A stretch of 64,000 nt of DNA from JACJYM01 sp965230495. Lineage in GTDB: Bacteria; Bacteroidota; Bacteroidia; Chitinophagales; Saprospiraceae. Where the stretch lies: positions 186,001-250,000 of the forward strand of contig CBDDLC010000002.1 in assembly GCA_965230495.1 (NCBI GenBank), in the 5' to 3' direction. Of the stretch, positions 1 to 7,496 are shown piece by piece. The position numbers were made by a program, and so were the translations under genes. The notes below the pieces were generated by a model. The model ran no database searches. It saw nothing but the letters and a program-made list of their open reading frames with translations, and had not been told where the DNA came from. The first letter of the stretch is position 1, and every line of letters begins with the position of its first letter.

Positions 1-199
1 TAATGATTCCCTTGCTTGGAGAGCTTCTTTTTATCTCCGCAATAATCCCTACTTTATCCGGACGTCTGAGATACTGAGAAAGTGAGACTGTTTTTCCACC
101 AAAAAATAAGCTTTTCTCTAACCTTTTGGTAGTAACCAATTCTTTATGGTTCTGAATCTCCTTTTTCTTATAATCGATTATCGTATTGAGAATATTCAT
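1..199 (-). CDS. trpC: Indole-3-glycerol-phosphate synthase, N-terminal part (runs off left edge)
   Basis: Only the first 66 codons are inside the window. The reading frame starts with ATG at 197-199, which overlaps the trpD stop as ATGA, and stays open to base 1. The visible protein begins MNILNTIIDYKKKEI and reaches VGIIAEIKRSSPSKG, the conserved N-terminal block of TrpC in which the lysine of the IKRSSPSKG motif contacts substrate phosphate. TrpC closes the indole ring, converting carboxyphenylaminodeoxyribulose phosphate to indole-glycerol phosphate in tryptophan synthesis. Its place directly after trpE, trpG and trpD with a 4-base overlap supports translational coupling. The rest of the gene, and probably trpF, trpB and trpA, should lie to the left. 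Identification is firm from motif and context. Confidence 0.93.
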   Translation of the reverse strand, partial: MNILNTIIDYKKKEIQNHKELVTTKRLEKSLFFGGKTVSLSQYLRRPDKVGIIAEIKRSSPSKGII

Positions 200-1185
200 A
201 TGGATAATAGTTTTTGTAATGTTTGGTATGCACGATTGCTGTATAGAGATTCTTGAGCTTCTGAGAAACAATCTTTATAAGATTGATCTGGTTTATAACA
301 TTGAATAGCCATGGCCGCATTGGCACATACAACTGTATTTTGGGCTGATGTGCCATTTCCCTGAAGGATATTGGTAAATATGTTGACGGCGTCATCGATT
401 GTTCTTCCGCCTAAAAGTTCTTGTGGATTTAAGTTTACACTATCTATTTGTTTAGCCTCTAGGATATATTCTTTTTCCGGACTAACCACTTTCACCTTAT
501 TAGTAAGACTTATTTCATCATATCCATCCAGAGAATGCACTATGCGATATGATAAATCTTCTTGCTCATAAATGTATTTATAGTATCGCTGGAGTTGTAA
601 TGAAAATACACCCACAAGTTGTTTTCTGGGAAAGGAAGGATTTACCATTGGCCCTAACATATTAAAAAATGTAGGTATACCTAAATCCTTTCGAATGGGA
701 GCTACTTCTTTCATTGCCGGATGAAAAAGAGGAGCATGAAGAAATGTAATTCCGGTTCGATCCAATTGTTTTCTTAGCTTGGTTTCCTCATTTGAGAATT
801 TATAACCAAGCTTCTCCATTACATTGGAAGAACCACATACTGAGCTCACTCCATAATTACCATGCTTGGCAACTTTATAACCAGCTCCGGCTACCACAAA
901 AGATGCCAAAGTACTCACATTAAAAGTATCTTTTCCATCACCACCTGTGCCACAAAGGTCAATGGGATCAAAATCTGATAAATCAATTGATAAACAACGT
1001 TCTCTAATACATTCACGAAATCCAACCAATTCATTCACGGTAATATTTCTCATCTTAAAGACAGTAAGGAAAGCACTAATCTGATTTACGTTGTAGAGGC
1101 CATCAGATATTTGTCCAAGTACTTCTTTTGCCTTCTCTTTGGAAAGATATTTTTGTTTAAATAATTGTTGTAGTATTTCTTTCAT
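196..1185 (-). CDS. trpD: Anthranilate phosphoribosyltransferase
   Basis: TrpD transfers the phosphoribosyl group of PRPP to anthranilate, the second committed step of tryptophan synthesis, in the cytoplasm. The 329-residue length is normal for the family. The glycine-rich PRPP-binding stretch DLCGTGGDGKDTFN lies at residues 76-89 and the KHGNYGVSS block, which binds anthranilate and PRPP, at about 107-115. An N-terminal helical domain precedes them. The start ATG overlaps the stop of trpG by four bases and the stop overlaps trpC by four bases, so the genes form a tightly coupled operon. TrpG is a separate gene here, not fused to TrpD as in enterobacteria. Confidence 0.97.
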   Translation of the reverse strand: MKEILQQLFKQKYLSKEKAKEVLGQISDGLYNVNQISAFLTVFKMRNITVNELVGFRECIRERCLSIDLSDFDPIDLCGTGGDGKDTFNVSTLASFVVAGAGYKVAKHGNYGVSSVCGSSNVMEKLGYKFSNEETKLRKQLDRTGITFLHAPLFHPAMKEVAPIRKDLGIPTFFNMLGPMVNPSFPRKQLVGVFSLQLQRYYKYIYEQEDLSYRIVHSLDGYDEISLTNKVKVVSPEKEYILEAKQIDSVNLNPQELLGGRTIDDAVNIFTNILQGNGTSAQNTVVCANAAMAIQCYKPDQSYKDCFSEAQESLYSNRAYQTLQKLLSI

Positions 1186-1757
1186 TGTTGACTGACTAAT
1201 TGTAAAAAGTTTTGAATTATTATATTTCCGCTTTTGGTTAGTATACTTTCCGGATGAAATTGTAACCCATAAAGTTTCATAGAGTTGTTTTCTATAGCCA
1301 TGATACTTTTATCTTCTTCTGATACAGCAGTAACTTGAATCAAGTCAGTAAGAGTTTCAGGATTTATCGTCCAAGAGTGATACCGACCAACGGAAATACT
1401 TTTTTCGAGTCCTTTAAAAACTAGAGACTTTCTTAATTCAATAGATGATTCGACTCCGTGATAAACCTTTTGCATGTTAATGAGGTCTGCACCAAGATGT
1501 TCTGCTATGGCTTGATGTCCGAGACAAACACCTAAAATGGGAATTTTACCGGCACAATAACTAATGATTTCAGGCATTCTTCCAGCTCCTTGAGGTATTC
1601 CAGGACCTGGTGAGAGGACAAGAGCGTCGTATACTAGACAATCTTCGGGAGTAATTTTATCATTTCTAACTACGTGTGTATTAGAGCAATACTTTTTGAT
1701 TATGTAAACCAAATTATAAGTAAAACTATCGTAATTATCTAAAACTAATATTTTCAT
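1182..1757 (-). CDS. trpG: Anthranilate synthase component II (glutamine amidotransferase)
   Basis: This is a class I glutamine amidotransferase of 191 residues that supplies ammonia from glutamine to TrpE for anthranilate formation. The Cys-His-Glu catalytic triad is visible: Cys78 in GVCLGHQAI, and His168 and Glu170 in LQFHPES. The oxyanion-hole region SPGPG is at residues 49-53. It overlaps trpE by four bases upstream and trpD by four bases downstream, and the adjacent TrpE fixes the role. As a PabA/TrpG family member it might also serve p-aminobenzoate synthesis, which is known for some amphibolic homologues but cannot be judged here. Confidence 0.96.
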   Translation of the reverse strand: MKILVLDNYDSFTYNLVYIIKKYCSNTHVVRNDKITPEDCLVYDALVLSPGPGIPQGAGRMPEIISYCAGKIPILGVCLGHQAIAEHLGADLINMQKVYHGVESSIELRKSLVFKGLEKSISVGRYHSWTINPETLTDLIQVTAVSEEDKSIMAIENNSMKLYGLQFHPESILTKSGNIIIQNFLQLVSQQ

Positions 1758-3166
1758 TTCTGGCTTGCTTTTTTTATTGCTTTTCGTATAGCCCTTAATT
1801 TATTATTCACTTCGTTTAACTCGCCTTCAGGATGACTACCCGCCACGATTCCTGCTCCAGCCTGATAAATCAACATATTGTTTTTACTGAGTATGGATCT
1901 GATAATAATAGCGTGATTGACAGAGCCATCGAATCCCAAAAATCCTACAGCTCCACCATAAAAATTACGTGTGTCTTTTTCGTTTTTGGCTATTATTTTC
2001 ATGGCTCTGTATTTAGGGGCTCCACTCAGTGTTCCGGCCGGGAAGGTATCGGCATAGACATCTATACCATTCCTGTTTTTGAGAAGTTTACCACGAACTT
2101 TACTGACCATGTGAATGACCTGTGCAAAGTACTGGATGTCTGCATAGGTTTCTACTTCTATTTCGCTAGCATTTTTACTTAGATCATTACGAGCTAAATC
2201 AACTAACATTACATGTTCGGACATTTCTTTAGGATTGTTACGAAGTTCATCTGCTTTTCGTCTGTCTTCTTCTGGATCGTTCCCCCTTCTTATGGTTCCG
2301 GCAATGGGATTGATGGAAGCCACACCATTATGAACTTGTAATTGTGATTCAGGAGATGATCCGAAGATCTTAAAATCCAAATAATCTAAATAGAACAGAT
2401 AGGGAGAGGGACTTACACTTCTTAAGTGTCTGTACAAAGTGAAATCGTCTCCTTTAAATGATTGCCGAAATTCTCGAGAGAGCACCACCTGAAATGTATC
2501 TCCTAAGAGACAATGATTAATCCCGGTGGCAACTATTTTTTTGAATTCTTCATCCGTAATAGTTGATATCTCATCTCCGTTGACTTGAAAATCGAAATTG
2601 GAGTAATTATTAGACTGAATGATGTCAATTATTTTCTTAATATCAGTCTTATTTTTTGGTAAAGTATTTATCGAATGTTCGACAATTATCATTTCTTTTT
2701 TGAAGTGGTCCAAAATGATGGTAAATCGAAATAACTGGTATTTTAGATCTGGATTGTTTTTGAGATTGTCACGTAGTGTTGACAGAGTAATATCTTCCAT
2801 ATATTCTACGGATTCGAAAGAAGAGTAACCCCATAAACCTTGGGTTTTAAGTGGTGGCTCGTTTTCTGGTATGTCGAACATTCCAACAAATGATTCAAGG
2901 GCTCGAATAATCTCCTGTGGCATTTTAGTTTCTTTATAGACGATTTCTTCGAAGGGTAATTGATGCTGATATATGTTTCCTTTTGCTTCGAAATGAGCAA
3001 TAGGGTCAATACAAATGAAACTCTTATTATCAGTTCTGTCATGATAATCGGCACTTTCGAATAGCAAACTTCCCGGATAAATATCTCTGAGCTTACTGTA
3101 AATACTTACTGGAGTATGCAAATCCGCTAACAGTTTTAGACATTGGGTATGTATTTTGAATTTCAT
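1754..3166 (-). CDS. trpE: Anthranilate synthase component I
   Basis: TrpE converts chorismate and ammonia to anthranilate. The 470-residue protein has the N-terminal regulatory part with an LFESA motif near residues 34-38, the region that forms the tryptophan feedback site in known TrpE proteins. The chorismate-binding domain shows GTIRRG, EHVMLVDLARNDL, FPAGTLSGAPK, YGGAVGFLGFDG and a C-terminal AGAGIVAGSHPEGE block. It is the first structural gene after the attenuator at 3188-3314 and overlaps trpG by four bases. The start ATG at 3164-3166 lies about 22 bases past the attenuator hairpin. The pairing with trpG, trpD and trpC separates it from PabB. Confidence 0.97.
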   Translation of the reverse strand: MKFKIHTQCLKLLADLHTPVSIYSKLRDIYPGSLLFESADYHDRTDNKSFICIDPIAHFEAKGNIYQHQLPFEEIVYKETKMPQEIIRALESFVGMFDIPENEPPLKTQGLWGYSSFESVEYMEDITLSTLRDNLKNNPDLKYQLFRFTIILDHFKKEMIIVEHSINTLPKNKTDIKKIIDIIQSNNYSNFDFQVNGDEISTITDEEFKKIVATGINHCLLGDTFQVVLSREFRQSFKGDDFTLYRHLRSVSPSPYLFYLDYLDFKIFGSSPESQLQVHNGVASINPIAGTIRRGNDPEEDRRKADELRNNPKEMSEHVMLVDLARNDLSKNASEIEVETYADIQYFAQVIHMVSKVRGKLLKNRNGIDVYADTFPAGTLSGAPKYRAMKIIAKNEKDTRNFYGGAVGFLGFDGSVNHAIIIRSILSKNNMLIYQAGAGIVAGSHPEGELNEVNNKLRAIRKAIKKASQK

Positions 3167-3187
3167 AAATTTTATGTTTGAACAAAA

Positions 3188-3216
3188 AAAAAGGCCCGCG
3201 AGAAGCGGGCCTTTTT
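3188..3216 (-). terminator. trp attenuator terminator hairpin
   Basis: Bases 3193-3199 (GGCCCGC) pair perfectly with 3205-3211 (GCGGGCC) around a 5-base loop. The stem is flanked by an A tract on one side and a T tract on the other, so A-U pairs extend it. Read leftward it is a canonical intrinsic terminator ending in a run of U just before trpE. It lies downstream of a short Trp-rich leader peptide and upstream of trpE, as expected for ribosome-mediated attenuation. The loop sequence CTTCTC is complementary to GAGAAG just after the leader stop, which offers a possible competing structure. Confidence 0.9.
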
Positions 3217-3254
3217 ATATTTTAAAATATACGACAATACTACTTCTCAGAACA

Positions 3255-3314
3255 TCATTCTAAAAAGCACCACCACCAAATGTTATGTATTCTCGTATTA
3301 TCTGTGTAATTCAT
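3255..3314 (-). CDS. trpL: trp operon leader peptide with Trp-Trp-Trp
   Basis: This is a 19-codon reading frame, MNYTDNTRIHNIWWWCFLE, ending in TGA. The three adjacent TGG codons are at 3270-3278. Tandem Trp codons just upstream of an intrinsic terminator and trpE are the hallmark of ribosome-mediated transcription attenuation: stalling at the Trp codons when charged tRNA-Trp is scarce would prevent terminator formation. The frame is open further upstream, to 3458, but the ATG at 3312-3314 is the natural start because a TAnnTTTG promoter element lies only 30 bases before it. Function is inferred from position and composition. Confidence 0.85.
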   Translation of the reverse strand: MNYTDNTRIHNIWWWCFLE

Positions 3315-3344
3315 TGTTTGTCTTCTTTTACAGAATTGTAAGGC

Positions 3345-3374
3345 CAAAGATAATTGACATTTTTGTTCTACAAA
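3345..3374 (-). promoter_or_regulatory. Promoter of the trp leader and operon
   Basis: On the minus strand, TATCTTTG (3352 down to 3345) matches the Bacteroidota -7 element TAnnTTTG. A TTTG (3374 down to 3371) stands 18 bases upstream as the -33 element. Transcription would begin near 3338, leaving a leader of roughly 25 bases before trpL. Confidence 0.7.
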
Positions 3375-3473
3375 ATATAATTTTATTTTTTTCAATTCCG
3401 TCAAATAGGAATTTTGAGTGTCAGGTCTTAGTAAGATACTACCTGAACAGAATACCATGATGGCTCCTCAGTT

Positions 3474-4466
3474 TTAGGAAAGAGCCATTTCTCTATTGAA
3501 TTTTCGTCTGTATGATAAGGGGGATAATCCGGTATATTTTTTAAATACTTTTCTAAATGCTTTTTCGTCACTATATCCGACACTATACATTACTTCAGCA
3601 ATATTTAAAGTTGATGATTCCAGATATTTTTTAGCAGCCTCTATTCTTACTCTTTGAATATATTCGAAAGGTGTATTACGGGTAGCTTTCTTAAATCTAC
3701 GTATAAAATTTCTACTGCTTGTTACAGATTTTTTTGCTAATTCTTCTACACTTAGTTTTTCCTGTAAGTTTTTCTCTATATATGTTTGAATCTCTTTTAT
3801 GATATGATCATTATGATCTTTTTGACCACTAAAAATTATAAACTGATTTTGATCAATACGATCAAAGTCAATTTCTGCCATTTTGGAACACCATATGGCA
3901 ACTTCCCTTCCGTAATATTTCTCAATCAGATATATCACCATATTCAAAAAGGAATATGCTCCTCCACTTGAGTAGATACCATTATCTTCACTTATTATTT
4001 TGCTTGGAAGAAGATTGATTTTATTGTATTTTTTTCTAAACTGGTCATGTACAGCCCAATGAGTAGCACATGACTTACCGTTGAGTAAACCAGTTTCTGC
4101 AAGGATAAATGCACTCCTACACAGACTTGCTATATCTGCGTCATCTTTGATTCGTCTGGTCGTGATCCAATTTATAAGGGCTTGGTTTTTAGGCAAAGCA
4201 TTTTCAATATTTCCTGTGATCGATGATATTACGATCAGATTGGTTTTATTTACTTCATTAATCGTTTTGGTGGGTGTCACTTGAAATAGCTTATGACAAG
4301 TTATAGGATGATTGTCAAGACCAACCAGATCTATTGAAAAAACATCTTCTTCAGATTTTCCTATTCTTTTTGAATAACTATTGGCCATTCTAAAAAGATT
4401 TGATGTGCCCACAATGGTATCTAAAATCAGATCTCCTTTTGGTATAAGTATGCTGAGATGTTTCAT
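3474..4466 (-). CDS. GlxA-type transcriptional regulator (DJ-1/PfpI-like domain plus AraC HTH)
   Basis: The N-terminal two thirds look like a DJ-1/PfpI-like fold (MKHLSILIPKGDLILDTIVG at the start, a CRSAFILAETGLLNGKSCATHW region in the middle) as in GlxA-family regulators. The C-terminal 100 residues form an AraC/XylS DNA-binding domain with two helix-turn-helix units (LSVEELAKKSVTSSRNFIRRF and LNIAEVMYSVGYSDEKAFRKVF). The frame is open back to a GTG at 4535, but that start would place a duplicated operator-like site inside the gene. The ATG at 4464-4466 gives the family-typical N terminus and is preferred. It is divergent from the ABM-domain gene at 4598 and probably regulates it and itself. 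The ligand is unknown. Confidence 0.88.
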   Translation of the reverse strand: MKHLSILIPKGDLILDTIVGTSNLFRMANSYSKRIGKSEEDVFSIDLVGLDNHPITCHKLFQVTPTKTINEVNKTNLIVISSITGNIENALPKNQALINWITTRRIKDDADIASLCRSAFILAETGLLNGKSCATHWAVHDQFRKKYNKINLLPSKIISEDNGIYSSGGAYSFLNMVIYLIEKYYGREVAIWCSKMAEIDFDRIDQNQFIIFSGQKDHNDHIIKEIQTYIEKNLQEKLSVEELAKKSVTSSRNFIRRFKKATRNTPFEYIQRVRIEAAKKYLESSTLNIAEVMYSVGYSDEKAFRKVFKKYTGLSPLSYRRKFNREMALS

Positions 4467-4509
4467 TAACTTTTTTCCATAAAGGTAAAATATTAATATG
4501 TCATTATCA

Positions 4510-4547
4510 ACACCTATTTGTGTCGTAAATGACACCTATTAAGTGTC
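4510..4547. promoter_or_regulatory. Duplicated operator-like site between regulator and ABM gene
   Basis: The sequence ACACCTATT is repeated at 4510-4518 and 4532-4540, exactly 22 bases apart, or two helical turns. Each copy is followed by GTGTC (4520-4524 and 4543-4547), making each half-site also a partial palindrome ACAC...GTGT. AraC-family proteins typically bind two direct half-sites on one face of the helix. The second copy occupies the -33 position relative to the -7 element at 4559, so activation of the ABM gene by the divergent regulator is a reasonable inference. Confidence 0.6.
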
Positions 4548-4558
4548 TAATATTGACA

Positions 4559-4566
4559 TACTTTTG
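4559..4566 (+). promoter_or_regulatory. -7 promoter element for ABM-domain gene
   Basis: TACTTTTG fits TAnnTTTG. No TTTG is found at the usual -33 distance; the second ACACCTATT repeat sits there instead, as would be expected of an activator-dependent promoter. The start codon is 31 bases downstream. Confidence 0.5.
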
Positions 4567-4597
4567 TGATATTAATTAATTATTTAAATATTAAACA

Positions 4598-4975
4598 ATG
4601 ACAAATCAAGAAGTAATGGTGGTATATAAGTGGACTGCCAGAGAGGGACAATCTGAAGCATTAAAGGCCATTTACAAGGAAGTTTTAGAGCAAATGAAAT
4701 CTAATGAACCAGGAGCAAAGCATGTAGAGTGTTATTTTGATGACGCGTCATCAGCATTGGTCGTGATGGATTTATTCGCTGATGCTGGGGCTGTTGGTTT
4801 TCATCTGGGAACGACTGCTGCTGGTCATTTCGAAGATTTGCTTAAGATAGCAATTCCCGGTGAATTTTTGTTTTGCGGACAGATTCCGGAAGAAATGAGA
4901 CAAGCAGCCATAGGAATGGGTTTAAATGCTACTTTCGCTCCTCGTATTTTTGGATTTAATAGAGCCAGTAGCTAG
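4598..4975 (+). CDS. Antibiotic biosynthesis monooxygenase (ABM) domain protein
   Basis: This is a small 125-residue cytoplasmic protein with a dimeric alpha/beta-barrel (ABM/YgiN-like) look. It opens with a strand VMVVYKWTAREGQ, followed by an amphipathic helix with EALKAIYKEVLEQMKSNEPGA, then the strand-rich AKHVECYFDD and ALVVMDLFAD, and a helix FHLGTTAAGHFEDLLKIA. Such proteins are small oxygenases, stress proteins or enzyme auxiliaries; the specific substrate cannot be told. It is the only obvious target of the divergent GlxA-type regulator, with which it shares a duplicated operator-like site. A strong hairpin follows the gene, so it is probably monocistronic. Confidence 0.72.
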   Translation: MTNQEVMVVYKWTAREGQSEALKAIYKEVLEQMKSNEPGAKHVECYFDDASSALVVMDLFADAGAVGFHLGTTAAGHFEDLLKIAIPGEFLFCGQIPEEMRQAAIGMGLNATFAPRIFGFNRASS

Positions 4976-5000
4976 GGTTTATAGGTAGTTAAATATCTAT

Positions 5001-5038
5001 CGTATGACCTCGTTCTTTATAGAGAGGGAGGTCATACG
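5001..5038 (+). terminator. Hairpin terminator after ABM gene
   Basis: CGTATGACCTC (5001-5011) is perfectly complementary to GAGGTCATACG (5028-5038), giving an 11-base-pair stem with a 16-base loop. The T-rich stretch after it is short and interrupted, so this may be a terminator or a 3-prime-end stabilising hairpin. Confidence 0.6.
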
Positions 5039-5176
5039 CATTTATTTCGACTGGCGGTAAAATAGTCAGAATAGAAAATCAATAAATAAATAATACTCCC
5101 ATACTGATTTGTAGATTAGTTGGGTTTAAAGAGTTCTTTTTTGTTCGAATCTCAATTTATAATTGTTCTGCGATCA

Positions 5177-5374
5177 TCATATTAATTCACTAAAAACGCG
5201 AGATCTCAAATCGGAAAGGGCAACAAAGTCATCTGATTCAATCATTTTCTTAATAATTTCGGTGCTGGGGAATTCAATAATTGCTGTCATTTCGGGAGAT
5301 TTGTCTCCGATTAGAACTTCAACTTTTTTAAATCTATATAAAGGTATTCCTCCATTTTTGGTAAAAATTTGCAT
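5177..5374 (-). pseudogene. Truncated DUF1330-like fragment
   Basis: The 65-residue frame matches the C-terminal two thirds of a DUF1330-type ferredoxin-like domain: a GGIPLYRFKK segment, then a strand with TAIIEFPS, then a helix IIKKMIESDDFVALSDLR. Proteins of this family are usually near 95-100 residues, and the first strand and helix are missing from this frame. It begins only nine bases after the stop of another fragment and next to a doubly broken gene, so it is best read as a remnant. A short functional protein cannot be fully excluded. Confidence 0.5.
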
Positions 5375-5383
5375 AACACTTTG

Positions 5384-5653
5384 TCAATGTGAATAATCGT
5401 AGCTTGATGAATTCCTTGACTTTTGATTGAGTACTGATTTAAAAATAATGTTACCACTATTTGCAAAGGCTAGGTTCCCTTCCGGAATTTCTACAACTTG
5501 GTCCCCAGTAATGGCGACATTGTTGCCTTGTTTTATATTTATAAAGAAGATCTGATCCTTAAGAGGGTAGTTGAAATTATTTGGTGAGGTGCCCGTTATG
5601 GTTTCGAAAAAAGTTTTTCCATTTAGTTCTATTTTTTTATGATTAGTAACCAT
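5384..5653 (-). pseudogene. N-terminal fragment of an AraC-type regulator
   Basis: From the ATG at 5653 the frame codes for 89 residues that resemble the effector-binding N terminus of Bacteroidota AraC-family regulators: KIELNGKTFFETITG, then a FNYPLKDQIFFINIKQG strand pair, then VVEIPEGNLAFANSGN, a cupin-like layout. No helix-turn-helix domain follows; the frame stops at 5384 and the next sequence is the DUF1330-like fragment. The frame is open further upstream to 5770, but that part overlaps, out of frame, the true C terminus of the broken reductase gene. The family assignment rests on remembered patterns and is moderate at best. Confidence 0.4.
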
Positions 5654-5688
5654 GGTTTTTATTGAAGCTATTTGCGAATAATTTTGTG

Positions 5689-6232
5689 TTACTTTTTTTT
5701 CCTGACAAATCGATTCTGAACAATTGTATTGAATAGTATTTTGGTGTCTCTGCACTTGAAAACTAATCATTTTGGAAGTTCGGAAAACAAAGTTGTTCCG
5801 GCACCCAGTAAATATGGAATTATGGTTATTATCATTTCATCGATCAAATCTTCCTTTAAGAAACTCTGAATCGTTTTTCCTCCATCTATGTATAAGTTAT
5901 AATAACCTCTATTATGTATTTCTTTTAATATCTCACTGAGACTTCCCTTTACCAACTCAACTTTACCTTTGTACTTTTCAGGTATGTGAGTCAAGCTGTT
6001 GCTCAGGACGAAGACGGTTTTATCATAAGGCCATTCTATATCAAATCCACAAACTGTTTCAAAAGTTGCTCTTCCCATAACGATGGCATCAAATGTTAGA
6101 AGTAAATTCGATATAACCGAGATCAAGATTGTCAGGATTAGGTATCGAATGTAACCAATCTATTTCTCCATTTTTATCCGCTATAAATCCATCCAAACTA
6201 GTTGCAATAAAGACCTTGTTTTTTCCTTTCAT
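5689..6232 (-). pseudogene. Dihydrofolate reductase/RibD C-terminal family protein, disrupted
   Basis: The natural start is ATG at 6230-6232 with MKGKNKVFIATSLDGFIADKNG, the typical N terminus of small DHFR/RibD-like proteins. The frame ends at IEFTSNI followed by TGA. Removing one base from the A run at 6091-6093 restores SNIDAIVMGRATFE, joining it to the next frame (FDAIVMGRATFETVCGFD through LLGAGTTLFSELPK). That frame meets an in-frame TGA at 5767-5769. Reading through it gives LVFKCRDTKILFNTIVQNRF and RKKK, a good family C terminus, ending in TAA at 5689. One frameshift and one nonsense codon in a single gene indicate loss of function. Confidence 0.8.
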
Positions 6233-6315
6233 TTTCACGTAAATGAGCTAACATTTATATTAATTTAAACTTCCAGTATTTTGACTCGACCATATTCATT
6301 ATGCAATGCAAAACT

Positions 6316-7278
6316 TTATTTACGAAACAGATTGTCAATCCACTCTATACAATCTTGATTATCCATTATTGACCACGAATGGGGATGTTTAGTCCCATCA
6401 AGACGAAATCCTTGACCCATGGTTATTATTACAGTAGCATTTTTATTTCCCATTAATTTCAAGTCATTGACCATTGCTACAATGTCGGTTCCATTCCAAT
6501 CATATAAATCTCTTTTTCTTTCATTAAGTAACCAGTCTACATCCAAATCCGTATACATCCTAATTGGAATTTCTCTTAGATATTTAGCATTTCCACCCTT
6601 TTCGACACCATAAGAGTAAATTGAGTTCTCAATATATTTTTCAGGATACTCTTTTGGAGAACCACCGTAGATTTGGTTATAATTATTGATAATCCATCGT
6701 GCCTCATTCACACCGACTTTGGAATGATTACGTTTGATTTCTCTTTCACAATATTGATATAGATGAGTCTTATCCAGCGGAACATCCAAACCAAATACAC
6801 CCTTGGGTTTCAAAAAGGTGGTATTATGATTTCTAACAGCATGCTGCGTATATGTCAAAGAGATCATTCCCCCATTTGACAATCCGCCCAAAACAAATTT
6901 GTTTTTCGGAATATTGTGATCTTTTACGACCGATTCAAAAATGTTGTTTAGAAGCTTAATTTCTTCCATTCTGTCTTCGGTACCCCAATTTATGGAAGGA
7001 ATAATTGTGGCAATGCCCATATCAAATGCCAGATAAGGTAACTCTACTTGTTTTATTAAATCCTGAAGAGTTTCTCCACTTGGTGGTAAAAGAACTATGG
7101 CTCCTCTAATTTCAGTATTAGGTACCAGTTTTAGATAAAACAAGTCAGTATTATTACCATCGTTAATATATAGATCAACTGTATCTTTCTGGGTCAGTTG
7201 AATCCGTTCAAAACTCTGAGCGTTACATGAGATAGAAGAGAAAAGCAATAGCATTAAAGTGAAGTTGGTTGTATTCAT
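6316..7278 (-). CDS. Secreted alpha/beta hydrolase
   Basis: The 320-residue protein starts with a signal peptide (hydrophobic LMLLLFSSIS, then CNAQS, a typical Bacteroidota cleavage site after NAQ). The mature part has an alpha/beta-hydrolase layout: a GAIVLLPPSGE strand and turn near residues 59-69, the nucleophile elbow GGLSNGG at 131-137 with Ser134, and a likely catalytic His in HPHSW near residues 298-302. The substrate is not evident; the size and elbow suit an esterase or peptidase-like enzyme in the periplasm. It has no T9SS sorting domain and stands alone, leftward, divergent from the sigma factor gene. Confidence 0.68.
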   Translation of the reverse strand: MNTTNFTLMLLLFSSISCNAQSFERIQLTQKDTVDLYINDGNNTDLFYLKLVPNTEIRGAIVLLPPSGETLQDLIKQVELPYLAFDMGIATIIPSINWGTEDRMEEIKLLNNIFESVVKDHNIPKNKFVLGGLSNGGMISLTYTQHAVRNHNTTFLKPKGVFGLDVPLDKTHLYQYCEREIKRNHSKVGVNEARWIINNYNQIYGGSPKEYPEKYIENSIYSYGVEKGGNAKYLREIPIRMYTDLDVDWLLNERKRDLYDWNGTDIVAMVNDLKLMGNKNATVIITMGQGFRLDGTKHPHSWSIMDNQDCIEWIDNLFRK

Positions 7279-7381
7279 TTGTTGTTTTTTTAATCGTAAT
7301 TAATAATATGATTATCTCATTCTTCTTTCATTAAAGTTGCCAATTAGTTTTACCGGAACTTGACTATCTCTTATAATTTGA

Positions 7382-7402
7382 TAAGTTAAGATAATTAACT
7401 TA
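7382..7402. promoter_or_regulatory. Inverted repeat upstream of sigma factor gene
   Basis: TAAGTTAA (7382-7389) and TTAACTTA (7395-7402) form a perfect 8-base inverted repeat with a 5-base spacer. It lies in the 218-base divergent gap between the hydrolase and sigma factor genes. The region is AT-rich, so chance occurrence is possible. A regulator-binding site is only a suggestion. Confidence 0.3.
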
Positions 7403-7496
7403 AAGTTCTTTAAAATAAATCTCTTGACTTAATCTCTAAAAAAATGAACCTTTTTATTGTTTCTTAGTCTTTGGGATGTAATTCAATTATTACCAG

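Noticed and set aside
3255..3458. A 67-residue protein upstream of trpE
   Set aside because: The TAnnTTTG promoter lies within it, and only the last 19 codons, with three Trp codons, make sense as a leader peptide.
3460..3488. Inverted repeat ATGGCTC/GAGCCAT at the end of the GlxA-type regulator gene
   Set aside because: The stem is seven base pairs with a long loop, overlaps the coding end, and has no T tract. Too weak to call a terminator.
5384..5770. A 128-residue gene starting MISFQVQRH
   Set aside because: Its first 39 codons overlap, in another frame, the recognisable C terminus of the broken DHFR-like gene. Only the part from 5653 resembles a protein family.
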